Below are positions 1-44,353 of a stretch of 64,000 bases of DNA, piece by piece. Location of the stretch: NCBI GenBank assembly GCA_025642075.2, contig JAODUO010000532.1:91001-155000 (forward strand), given 5' to 3'. Both the position numbers and the translations under genes were made by a program. Under the pieces are notes generated by a model that was not told where the DNA came from, did not search any database, and was given only the letters and a program-made list of their open reading frames with translations. Within the stretch, counting starts at the first letter, position 1; each line of letters opens with the position of its first letter. This DNA is from Ridgeia piscesae. Its lineage: Eukaryota; Annelida; Polychaeta; Sabellida; Siboglinidae.

Positions 1-3000
1 TTTATATTCAACTACCAACGAACCAAGTCAGAGATAACAAACTTAGCTTTGGATACGGTATCTACCACTTGTAATATATTTTATAGTTTATAAATCAGGC
101 GTAAGATTGAAACAAGATCTTACTTAACAACAATATGCCATGTATCATCAAGTTAACACAATAACACAACATAATCACACTATGACATGTGTCATCAAGT
201 AAACACAATAACACAACATAACCACAACGTACACACCACTGAATATTTTTATTCAAATTTATATATCAATACAAGTACAGTCACGTCTCGTTTATCTGCA
301 CACTTTGGTTCACAAGGTTTTTGGTCGGATAAACGAAATGTACGGATTAGTGAGACGCCTTATTATACATGGAATCAAGCTGGTTCGCACATAAAATCGT
401 GAACCACTGGATTATTCAAGAACAGATAAACGCGACTTGACTGTATAATGACACAATTCGTTGTATACGGAAAGTTTGTAAATCACAGAAAATTTCCTTT
501 TGCAAACATTTTGCATCTACCACACATTTACTTGTACAACAACCGCAACAGAACAGTGAATGCAAATGACTACTGACTGAAAAAGAATAAGGTCGATCAC
601 ATGAAAAACATCAGTTGCTTCGTGGTTGAGTAATTATTGTTATGTCTATATAACATTGAAACAATACTTTAACAAAATTGTCACAATGTCTGGAAGTGAA
701 TGCTAGATAACATGTCACAATATCTGTCGAATGGAATTCATTAAAAGCAATCATTACCGCTACGAAAAAATTATGTTGAAATATTAAAATATTGAAATGC
801 ACTAAACACATCCATATATATACATATAATAGAACATGTACGGACGGCTGAAACATGGCAACACTATAATAATGATACATTGTAAACGACTTTTTAGGCT
901 GTTATTATAAACTATATCAATCTCAAGTTCTTATATGCCTAGGAAGAAAGTACCTGCTTTGGGTGTAGTTGACAATGTAAAAAGTCACGAGTGTTGAAAT
1001 TACATGAAATAACCGCTGCAGTGAAAACACAAGACACATTAAAACTTTATAAACGTACAAAATTTCACAACTTTGTGCTCCATATAAAACAACAGCTCTG
1101 TCTTGCAGAAAGTACATATACATTGAAAACGATGCTATTATTACCATATCGCCATATATATATATATATTATCATTTCATTCATTTAATGTTAAACACAA
1201 ACATTTCATGTAAATTGCCTATTACAGTGTATGTTAAAATCACAGTAATATCCTTTCAACTGTAGGTCGTCATATAAACCTGGACTAACCGTAACACCCC
1301 ACCCAATTATGATTTTTGTTATACAACTATAAACAGAAATGTTTCTGATTAACAACATTCATAATAAATTTATAGTATTATGTATTAGTAGATATATAAT
1401 TAATATATTATTAATGTGAAAGTTGCAATTTGTATACTGCTATATACCTACAAACTGTCTGCAAAGAAACATGTTTTTGAAATCTACTTTCTAATAAGCA
1501 CACCTCTGTAATGATTATATTAGCATTAGTACCATGATTATTTTCTTAACAATTAGTAAAAATAACTAAATACCAAAATGGCAATTGGTGCAACAACAAT
1601 AATCTTTCTTTAAAACATTGGTGCTTTAGCATATGCTGCAGTGTATGTCTGTTTGCATTACATTTGATAACGTGGGTTTTGGATGGAATACCATCTGCAT
1701 GGGTGTAAACACATCATTCACAAATTGACCCAAAAAAAACCAGTGTACATTTCAATATATCTAAAAAATGTCTTAAGATGTTTACAAACACCAAAGTATC
1801 TGTTGTTTATCACACTAAATAAATTGTAGCAATATTTCAACAAGAAATACATCAGACAGGAATGACAGAGCGAGAGAGCCTCAAGAAGAAAGAAATGTCA
1901 ACCAGCGCAAAGAATTGCATTTCATACTTGGAGTTGCTCTCTTCACTGACAATTCTATTTGTTGTTTGAGTGATACACAAATTGTATCCACCATGTTTGT
2001 TTTGCAAGATTACAAAATATTTAGCAATACACATATGCTCAGATAACAACGTGAAGCAGCTAGACAAAAATACTCAAACTGTACCAAACATCCGACTGTA
2101 AATAACCACACAAGTGTGTCTTAATCAAGAACAGTGTCTGTAGATGGACAGTCAAGTCATGCACATGTGTGGTCAATGTCACCTTTTTCTGCCAGGACCT
2201 ATTAAATGACAGCTGTCAATTAAGTAAATAAGCAATCAACAGCATATACAAGTTGGCGGACAACACAACAGCCAATATATGACTGTGATTTGTATGTGTT
2301 ATGATACAACTAAATTTAAGTTTTAGTGTTACAGGATTTACCAAACTCCCTGCCGATTTATGCAAATTTGTACATGTTGCTGAAAAACAGCACGATAATA
2401 GCTAGTGTAAATTTTTTATTATCTTTCGACCATTAGTACACTTCAAGATGATATGTAAATAATGCACAACCTCACTTCATCACAGTGCAAGAAGTAATTT
2501 TACATATAATATAAAAATGCTGTATTCATAGTGCTATGATGCGTTTAACAAAGTAACAATTACATAAGAACCTAGTTGATCCAGTTAGCCTGGATGTCTT
2601 GGCTTCTTAAATGCTTGTACGCCCCACTGTGTACGACTTATCTAGTGATAAAATGTGTAAATATAGACATGCACGCACGAGCATGCAGTATTCAGATAGA
2701 CAAAACTCCACTTCCATACATGACAGATTACAGTGTTTCAGTACATTTCACGAGACAGGAAACTGCTAAATACGTTGACACAAGCGAAAATAAACAAATT
2801 AATTTGTTTGTAATTTCATTCCAGTTTTAATAATGCAGTTTGGAAGAGTTATCTTGAAATAAATTGTGCACTGAACTGTGTGTGCTCTAAAACATAAGCA
2901 CTGGACTTTGATTTTGTCTGTCTCAAAAAATTAAATTTTCCCAGAAGACTAAACACAGATGTAAAGCACAGAAAGGAATGCGAGGACATTTTTTTTCTCC

Positions 3001-3638
3001 ACATGTCGGAGACAGACAGAAACAGTGAATGATGTGCTACTCTTTAGAGGGAGCCACTGTGGTATTACGTTTGCTTTAATCTTGCTATAACTGTCGATGG
3101 CGGGAAATGGATAGTTAGTGGGACTGAACGTACAAATGATGTCATGGCGATAACAACGGCCGGATATAGTTTGACACAGTTTAAGTAATCACAGTTGAAC
3201 TTCGCGTCACAATCACCTCAGTGATGCAGCCAACTCACAATTAAGGTCACCTTGATATTCAGTTAAATTTCACTCACTTCTGAGGGTGTCGTTCACAGCA
3301 TGCGGCTCGTGGGAATGAATTTAGGAATGAAACATGATGCCATGGTGACAGCAGCTACACTTCTGCTGGTTCATGGACAATCAGCAGAGCACGACTTTAC
3401 AATAACAACAACAGGCCCGTGACTAACTACAAACTAAACAGGATCCACCCGCCCCATACACTAAGTAGACCCTCTATGTACGCCCTACAATGTTCTCATG
3501 GTAACTAAGTATCTGTGACAACAATGTTCATTCCTTACAGAACCTGCGACATCTTTACAGTCGACTGATCACCCCTTGTGACTTCTAAACAGACAGGGTG
3601 AACCTCTCTCTCACCCTGTCACCCTGTAGATGGGGTGA
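1..3638. other. 3' flank / possible 3' UTR of the ABCC gene
   Basis: AT-rich DNA without a supportable coding region; the short ORFs here show no family resemblance. The part next to 3638 must hold the 3' UTR of the minus-strand ABCC gene, but I cannot place the polyadenylation site. The only clear feature is the MITE at 278-443. Confidence 0.5.
278..443. mobile_element. Short pogo/Tigger-like MITE
   Basis: 166-bp element with terminal inverted repeats of about 21 bp. The left end reads CAGTCACGTCTCGTTTATCT and the reverse complement of the right end reads CAGTCAAGTCGCGTTTATCT, two mismatches. It is flanked by TA on both sides (276-277 and 444-445), the target duplication of the Tc1/mariner superfamily. 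The CAGTC...CGTTTATC ends are typical of pogo/Tigger elements. There is no transposase, so it is non-autonomous. Confidence 0.8.
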
Positions 3639-36133
<32,495 letters not shown>

Positions 36134-37440
36134 CGCGAAGACGATGTCGGTCAATCTCTAGATAAAACTAAAATATCTGGGCACACTGCCACTTTTGACT
36201 AGTCTGTACGTATTCGGCCGTAACTGATCTTGCTCTGCGTTAGGGCAAATGACATGACCTCGGTAAGGCAATGACGGGGAAGACAGCTGACTCGGCGAGT
36301 TTTTCCGTTGACACATGCGACGCAAACATCGTCAATACCACGCCGTGAGTTCTCGTGTCGCTGTCAGATACCTGCCGGCCCCACTTTACGCTCCGCCTCG
36401 GGTCACGGCAATCGACGCACTTTGACCTGTCAATGCTAAACAGAGTCATATATTGTCAATACATCGACCGATCAAACTGATAATCACCAAGAACGTACGT
36501 CAGCGGTGTTCGCTAACAGCTCTACAAAAGCACCGCTGCATGACTGAATAATTCCAATGAACGCGCAAGCATGCTGCACAGGCTATAGGGCTATAGAGCC
36601 TAGACAGAACCAGGGCAAAGGTAGCCAATAAATCTAGCAGTAGTAAACAATACATACTCATGCCTGTTTGATACTAGCTAGAATAACACGTGGGAATGGA
36701 GTGATCACGTTTTGTTTTTACTAGTTTAATTATATACTAATACCAGTCTGTCTGATAGCTGAGCCCGTTCATACTGCGTCATTGGCATTGCATTTACTTT
36801 CTTATCAATGTATGCATGTAAGTTTTCGAGGTCATACCGCATGGGCATGGCAAATTTTTTGCGAAAACAAACCTGATCGATCGTACATACGTTGCTGCTG
36901 TGTGACTGTCAACACTATGTATAAATCCTGAATTTGGCGAACAGTGCGTGTTATAGCCGTATTGGGAAACACGTATCCCCTGTTTTGGTAGAATGAATTA
37001 GGGTTACGTACCTGTACACATGCGATACGTGTATGTACACAAATCGATGTACACTAGCGGAGGGACGCACCGAACAGGCTTGTGTACATGTTGTAGGCTA
37101 GTCAGTCGCAGACGCGTACAGACCCCGATGATCCTCTCGCTGGCGTTAGGCCGACGCATGCAACGTCAGTACGACGTCGGCTGACATCGCTATCACGTCT
37201 GGTGTTGTTTGGTTACGCGGACAGTGACGGTGGGGGCGGGGGGTGCACTGCGTCAAAGGGAGTGTAGACGTTGTTATTGTCCTCATAAACACACTGCTGC
37301 TTGTGCATGCAATTGCGAGAGAGGGGGCCATGCGCATGCATGACGCGTCGAGATTGCAAATTAATACACTATATATATCTATAGACCGAATAATTAACAT
37401 AATCGAATTTCGAGTCCGTTATTTGTTGTTTAATTAATTA
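36134..37440 (-). promoter_or_regulatory. Upstream region of the ABCC gene
   Basis: Sequence 5' of the ABCC ATG; it must hold the 5' UTR and probably the promoter. It is less AT-rich than the introns, with CpG-containing stretches at about 36250-36420 and 37060-37240. No TATA box or initiator can be named confidently. No coding exon recognised. Confidence 0.35.
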
Positions 37441-37476
37441 TTTGACTAATAACATTATAATATGACTCCGTACATA

Positions 37477-37479
<3 letters not shown>

Positions 37480-37528
<49 letters not shown>

Positions 37529-37532
37529 TGTG

Positions 37533-37599
<67 letters not shown>

Positions 37600-37679
37600 T
37601 GCGTGCGTGCGTGCGTGCTGCTGCTGGTGCGTGGTGCGTGCTGTGCTGTGTGTGCGTGCATGGTGTGTGCATGGTGTGT

Positions 37680-37745
<66 letters not shown>
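37480..37745. repeat. Compound microsatellite (GT)n-(GTGC)n-(TA)n
   Basis: (GT)n to about 37545, (GTGC)n with interruptions to about 37620, GT/GC-rich spacer, then (TA)n at about 37682-37744. The ORFs of alternating Cys/Val, Arg/Ala and Tyr/Ile are artefacts. Confidence 0.97.
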
Positions 37746-37752
<7 letters not shown>

Positions 37753-38052
37753 TGTCTTGCGATTTATGGATACTTCCCAAACCACATCATTAATTTGTAT
37801 AGTGCGAATTTATTTGATAAAATATTGTAAATTGTTTTCTATATTTCGACTTAGCGCAATGCATGTTCGCACAAGAGATCGCCTTTGCGGTCCTAACCTT
37901 ACCGTTCACGTCCTGTGACATAAGCTTATTAAATTCCGTCGAATCGACGGCATTAAAATGATATAAAACACAATTAATAAAATTATATCCGACTTCTTTG
38001 TACCGGAAAAGGTGCGAAAGCTGTTTTGAAAAAAGCCTAATAATTTAGGCCA

Positions 38053-38335
<283 letters not shown>

Positions 38336-38925
38336 GCTTACTACTACAAATTAGGCCACAGCAATAATTATTACTGTATAGTTATATTACAAACAAAGTT
38401 ATTTATTTTAAGCGTAAGGGGAAAAGCAAAAGGATTTATGAGTAACACAATTTAATAGCAATCACATAAAAACATTTACAAATTCACCTCGGTCACAACA
38501 ATGACTCCACTCCTACTTTACCCGAAATCCTAAATAACTAATATCAAACAATAACTAAAAAATGCAAACAACAACCGGCACTAAGCAAGATGGCCCTGAT
38601 CTGGCAGTTGAGCCATAACCTGCAAGAATGCAACATATTGGAACTAAATACTGCATAATATACAAGGCAACATACAGTATTATCTACCAGCCTCAAGGCT
38701 GGGGATCATACATCAGTTCCAGATACATAATTTGAAGATACAGTCCAAATAGCAGTGGATTAAAAAATCCAACAACAATACAGTTTAAGTCAAAATAGGG
38801 GATGGTGTAAAATGTCACTTGGCTACAAATGGTGGCACCATCTATCGGCTACTGGTAAACCAAATATTACAACGTAACTTGGGAATTAAGTGTCACCATC
38901 TAGCGCCGTCTAGTCATACTGACCA

Positions 38926-39012
38926 GGTCACACACACGCACACACGCACGCACGCACGCACGCACGCACCAACGCACGCAAGCACGCACGCACACAACAC
39001 AACACAACACCA

Positions 39013-39064
<52 letters not shown>

Positions 39065-39130
39065 GCACGCACGCACGCACGCACACAACACACACACCAC
39101 ACACACACCACACGCACGCGCGCGCGTGTA
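38926..39130. repeat. CA/GCAC-rich compound microsatellite
   Basis: Alternating blocks of (CA)n and (GCAC)n. It is roughly the reverse complement in composition of the array at 38.1 kb, placing two opposite-sense arrays about 0.6 kb apart. Confidence 0.93.
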
Positions 39131-39219
39131 TGATGACCTACACACGTACGGTAGGAATTATTCGCCTGTAACAATGCTGCTGTCAGTTACGGCAAGCTAC
39201 CACGCACCCTTTGTTCGAC

Positions 39220-41310
39220 GCAATAAAGGATAATGGAATTTGTGCGGTCACTCGAGGATGCAGAGCCGGTCGTAATTACAATCGCCAACGAACAATACGT
39301 CCAGTGATCGGACGTCGACCCGGCTTTAGACCCACTTTCCACCAACGCAGCGTTAAATTAACAACAATAACATTACGTGAAACTGTCAACTTACCAAATT
39401 TTTGGCAACGATTGCTACACAAACATGGCGTTAATAAACGCCAGATCGGTCAAAAATAAGACACTCGCTATAAACGAGGAGATTATCCAGCACGATTGGG
39501 ATATTTTGGCAATCACCGAGACGTGGCTAAAACAAACCGGAGACGAAGCGATCGTACGTGACTGAACTTTTGCCTCCCGGCTACACGTTACATCATGTGG
39601 CACGTCCCCGTGGTCGTGGCGATGGAGTTGCCGTAGTGTATCGGAACACGTACAACATTAAGATCCTCCCAAAGCTGCATTTCACAACCACTGAACTTAT
39701 CCGTCTGCAATTCACCAACCCGTTCTTGTTGAAATACAATTTATGGGTCGTTTATCACCCGCCTGCAACAAGCAAGACATTTGGAACATTATCGGACTTT
39801 TACTCAGAACTAGAGCAGCTATATTCATCAAGCATCCATCTCCGTTATTTCTACTGTCATCGTTGGCGATTTTAACGTTCATTTCGACGATACGCTCAAG
39901 TTCGAACCACTTCGCACTCTGCTTGAATCGTACAACTTAACCCAACACGTACATTCGCCAACACACCAAACTGGACATATATCTTTGATCTCGTATAGTG
40001 AGTCAGACTGACGACAACTTCATCACGTCCGTTACTGTGCATCCCGACTCGAGCTCTGTCAGATCACCATCGCATTGAACTCAAACCAACACGATTACAA
40101 AGCGGGACTTTAGAAACATTGATGCTGACGCACTACGAAATGACATTACGTCTGTGTGTAGCGACATGTGTGCATGCACAAATGATCGACAAGCTGATGA
40201 CTTGGTACATGTGTATAACACCTGTCTCACCGATTGCCTCGACAAACATGCCCCATGGCGTAACGTGCGGGTACGAGACACAACACCACAGAGATCACAA
40301 AGATATGTAGTGCTACTAAGAAAACGTGCGTGTTAGATACTTTGCCTGCAAATCAGCTCACTAACAACATCACCAGTATTGTGCCTGCAGTCACACGGAT
40401 TACAAATGCTTCTCTGGACGAGGGAGTGATGCCGAAGTGGTTGAAGCATGCAATTGTAAGATTATCCAAAGTAATTGAGAAAGCGGTCGCGCTTAGGATA
40501 ATGACGCATGTATCTGACCAGCAAATGGTCGAGTGCTTTCAGTAGGCGTATCGGATAAAACATTCGACAGAAACTGTGCTTCTGTATGTTACAAGTGCCG
40601 TCAAAACAGCAATGGACAAAAACATGGAACCAACTTGCTTCTCGTTGATTTCAGTTCCACCTTCGATACGATCAACCATAACTTCTTGGTTAGGCGGTTA
40701 CGTTTGCGCTACGGCTTTGTTGGCAAAGGTCTCAGGTCTCAGGTAATATACTCCAAACAGCCCAAACCTGGGCTAACGCAGGAGCACTGAACTGGGTGAT
40801 ATATTATCTGAAAGAGAGGACGCAGCGAATAGTAATCGGTGACCACTCGTCGAGTACAACTACTCTAACGACAGGTGTCCCGCAAGGCTCTGTCATTGGG
40901 TCACTGCTCTTTTCGTTATACGTCCAACCTATCGGTGACATCATACGAGCCCATGGACTATTCTTCCATCAATATGCTGATGATTTACAGGTATATGCTC
41001 ATTTTGACTTGACCCATTCTGCATTAGTGGTTGCATGCAGTTAAGCAAATGGAAGCCATGCACAACGACGCGCCAGTGTATTTGTGTGAACTCGTGTGCC
41101 CGTATCAACCGACAAGAACACTGCGCTCTGCGAACAATAACATGTTAGAAGTGAAGCGTACCCGTACCTGGAGACAGCTCGTTCGCTGTCGCTGCTGCGT
41201 CCCTATGGAACAATTTACCAACGGTCGTTAAGACTTGTGACAATCTTACCAGCTTCAAACGTCTACTGAAGACACATTTTTTCGTATTGCATATTAGTGT
41301 AATTCGACAT
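39220..41310 (+). pseudogene. Decayed CR1-like non-LTR retrotransposon
   Basis: Plus-strand remains of an endonuclease/reverse-transcriptase ORF2. Endonuclease parts: ARSVKNKTLAINEEI and ILAITETWLK at about 39435-39530, PRGRGDGVAVVYRN at about 39605, VIVGDFNVHFDD at about 39855. RT parts: VIEKAVALRIMTHVSDQQM at about 40470, TLTTGVPQGSVIGSLLFSLY at about 40870, and the catalytic YADDLQVY at about 40975. The C-terminal tail (VVKTCDNLTSFKRLLKTHFF) runs to about 41290. Several frameshifts and stops are present. A segment seems deleted where PKWLKHAIVRL jumps to SKVIEKAVAL, losing the usual NYRPVS block. Non-functional. Endonuclease plus RT order and motifs fit the CR1/L2/Jockey group. Confidence 0.87.
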
Positions 41311-42055
41311 GAACATTATTATTTGTACTAGATTATTTGGTAATAGTATCAATACATAATTATACACTTATTTATTGGCATTATTGTTCGTAATTATTAT
41401 TATTTTACAGTTTTAATATATACTAAACTATTTATTACTAATAATAATGATACCTATACCATCATTTATCAGTATCATTGCAATGTAATTATACACTAGA
41501 CCGGTTATTATATATGTGTTTTTATGACGCTACGCTATTTAATACCGTACTAATTTGATTTTTTATATACCTATACATATATTTTTTACATTTATTTTAA
41601 AACACTAGTATTTGTCTTATTTAATACATCTTTTTATATCTTTTAAATTGTAATATGTTGTGATGCGCCACGAACGATTATTGATCGATATCATTTGGGT
41701 TGGGGTTAATTAGTATGACATATCCACGTAAGGAAATATACAGCTATAGCGACAACATTGAAGTGGGTCCCAATTATACTCAAGTGCCGAAATATTTTAT
41801 CATTCAAATAGGATTCAGTTACACGCCCAATAGGTGGCAAGGCAACGAAAATCGTGTTTCACGTGTTCATATATAAGTGAAGTTTAGAAAATACAGTGGC
41901 ATTGAATCATAGTCCACGTTTATTCCTCTTTGAGAGTCAAAGCAAACAACAGCATGGTTTTATAACGGGGAAAGTCAAAGTTTGCAACCCAGCTTGTCTG
42001 ATGCCTTCTAGCTAAAACAGCATGGTCTCGTAAAGCGCAAAGTCAAACTCGAAAC
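41311..42055. other. AT-rich spacer after the LINE
   Basis: Possibly the LINE 3' UTR to about 41690; no tail repeat is certain. A partial duplication (aacagcatgg...aaagtcaaa) occurs at 41949 and 42017. Confidence 0.4.
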
Positions 42056-42382
42056 TCAGTTTGTCGGCCGTGCGAGTTGTGTCACCAACTGTTGTTGGCT
42101 CTGCCAGCTTTGTGATGATGTCCTGCTCGTCGTGTCATGCCAGGTCTTCGGTTTATGGACAGCTGAAGGTGACGGCGTCGCTCTTGTGCATGCCATGTAA
42201 GTAGTCTGCACCTCATCTTCACGTTTGTCAACACGCACCACCCTTCCAGCGTCATACGACATCTGTTGCTTCTCGGCAAACTTGACTAGAACGCAGTCCC
42301 CCTTGTTGACTGCTGGTTGATGGATAACATAAGCCAACAATTCATTTTCCGAATCTTCTGACTCAGAGCTTCCTTCCAGCAT
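42056..42382 (-). CDS. Unclassified ORF, probably transposon-derived
   Basis: 108 codons without intron signals. It has an acidic start (SSESEDSENE), then a short segment NKGDCVLVKFAEKQQ...YDAGRVVRVD that resembles the beta-rich GDYVLVKF modules I associate with proteins linked to invertebrate transposons, and a Ser/Thr/Gln-rich end. The neighbourhood is purely mobile elements, so a relic is more likely than a host gene. I do not recognise the family. Confidence 0.3.
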   Translation of the reverse strand: MLEGSSESEDSENELLAYVIHQPAVNKGDCVLVKFAEKQQMSYDAGRVVRVDKREDEVQTTYMACTRATPSPSAVHKPKTWHDTTSRTSSQSWQSQQQLVTQLARPTN

Positions 42383-42849
42383 CCCATCATCTGTATCATT
42401 GGAAGAAGAACAAAAAAGTTCTTCATGGCTCTAGATCCAATCGCCGTAGCCAACGATTTCTTCACTGCTGGTTGCGGTTTCAGGAAGATTTTCTATCCTG
42501 CGGCTTCGAGCATAGTTTTGTAGGGATTAACGTATACGGGCAAAATTCTATAGATTTACACATCATATGTCATCTTGGTTATTTTTGTCTGTGAGCAATG
42601 ATTAATTAAGCTTTATATATTTAACGGAACGAATGATACACAACATGGAAAATGTGAACCCAGCTCGACATGAAGTGATGAATGATATAAAATGTAAGTG
42701 TAATAATATAAAATAATTATATAATAATCACCATACACTATCTTACACCAAGGTGTCCTATACTATTTGTAGTAAGCAACTGAAGTATCTAAATATATAT
42801 CTAAGTAGACTAAATAATATTATAGGCACCGAAGCACGAAATACGTCTG
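42383..42849. other. Spacer
   Basis: AT-rich DNA without recognised features. Confidence 0.4.
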
Positions 42850-43960
42850 CACAGCTGAGCAAATGTCTTCGAAATGGTATCTTTTCCTGATTTCAATGTC
42901 TCGATGTTTATATGGTTTATATGGCCTGTTACTGTCCCGTTGTTCTTATCTCATAGTGCTGCTTCCATCTCCCAGGATGTTATCTCTGGTACTTCTGTTG
43001 GATCAGTGTAGATTATTGTATTCTCTTTCACACTCGTATAGCTCGGTGTAGAATTCCTCTATTCGTTCTATGATCTGATCTTGATCATGAATTTCTCTAC
43101 CCTGCTTGTACACGAGCGTGATCCGTCTGTTTTAGCCTAGCATCTGCGTTCTTCGGACTTTCTATCCTCTTTGATGCCATGATTGTTTCTCGTATAACAT
43201 CTTGGTTGTATTTACTGATGTCCTCTCTTGCTTTCTTTTTGATGGTCTTGCATATTTCTGCGTATTCTATTCGTTGTTTATTGTCGCGTTTCCCGCCATT
43301 TCTCGTCGTTTCGTCACCAGGGTTCGTGTTGGTGACGATATCCTCGATTTCTGTGGCTTGTTGATTGCCTTAGCCACTCTTGATGCGCTTTGTTGGATCA
43401 TGTCTGGGATGGTTTCGCTCTTGGTGTCGATGTCGTCTAGTTCTTGTAGTGTCTCGAATCGGTTTCTCAATTCGAGTTGGGATTCGATCTTCTTTGATCC
43501 TATTCGTATGGCATCTACTCATGGTGACCTCTTGGTCATACATTTTGTTCTCCATCTCTACGTCCAGTTTGATGTTGCTCAAAATCAGTATGTGGTCAGT
43601 TGAAATGTTGACTTGGTTGATGACTGTTACGTCTGTGACGACATCTGGCCTGTTTGTTAGGATGTAGTAAATTTCGGTCTTCGTTACACCGCTTGGGCTT
43701 TTCCACGCCCATTTCCTCAATGCTTTCTCCTGAAATATGGTATTCATGATTTTGTACTTTCGCGATGTTGCCCATTCTACCAAGGTATCGCTCTTTCGTT
43801 TCTTGCCCGTTGCCGTTTCCATAGGGTTTGTTCTTTGTTGCCAGAGCTGCTCTGGCAATAAGCGCGAAAAAACTTCGTATTGCAGAAGCAGAAATGGATT
43901 GATGGTGATATGCATGCGCGTCCTGTTGGCGATATTTTTTAGCGAACACATGTCGACATA
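42850..43960 (-). pseudogene. RTE-like LINE fragment (endonuclease to pre-RT)
   Basis: The minus strand reads VEWATSRKYKIMNTIFQEKA, RKWAWKSPSGVTKTEIYYIL, TNRPDVVTDVTVINQVNIST and DHILILSNIKLDVE at 43950-43520, the C-terminal half of an apurinic endonuclease domain. After a frameshift it continues RNRFETLQELDDID, SETIPDMIQQSASRVAKAIN and TKRREMAGN to about 43267. Further degraded reading reaches about 42850. Both ends are missing and the catalytic RT is not visible. The SDH motif of active endonucleases appears as TDH. Long plus-strand ORFs here are antisense shadows. Confidence 0.8.
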
Positions 43961-44205
43961 GTAATTGTTTCAGATACACATGACGCCCTGGTATCGTTTT
44001 TTGACTGATTTAGGCGATCGTGGCGGGGAAACTGCGATAAGATCGATCCGCAGAGCTGCTCTGGCAATAAGAGTGGAACAAATTCTTATTGCCAGAGCAG
44101 AAATCCGCAGAGCAGCTCTGGCAATAAGGGCGGAAAGAATTCTTATTTCTCGAGCAGAAATGAATTGATGGTGATATGCCTGCGTGTCCGGATGGCGATA
44201 TTTTT
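43838..44205. repeat. Palindrome-rich repeat, about 2-3 copies
   Basis: The palindromic core gccagagctgctctggcaat occurs at about 43840 and 44058, with the inverted form attgccagagc...gcagctctggcaat at about 44090-44130. Two copies of a 50-bp flank (ttgatggtgatatgc...tggcgatattttt) lie at about 43896-43945 and 44163-44208. The layout suggests nested or tandem copies of a hairpin MITE next to the RTE fragment. Confidence 0.7.
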
Positions 44206-44209
44206 AGTA

Positions 44210-44225
44210 ATATATATATATAATT

Positions 44226-44269
<44 letters not shown>

Positions 44270-44290
44270 TAGAGATTATATATAATGAAT

Positions 44291-44353
<63 letters not shown>
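44210..44353. repeat. (TA)n microsatellite
   Basis: Two (TA)n blocks (about 44212-44263 and 44294-44351) around a short spacer, immediately left of the TIR element. Confidence 0.95.

Noticed and set aside
42863..43667. Plus-strand ORFs of up to 133 codons
   Set aside because: Antisense shadows of the RTE-like LINE fragment on the minus strand.
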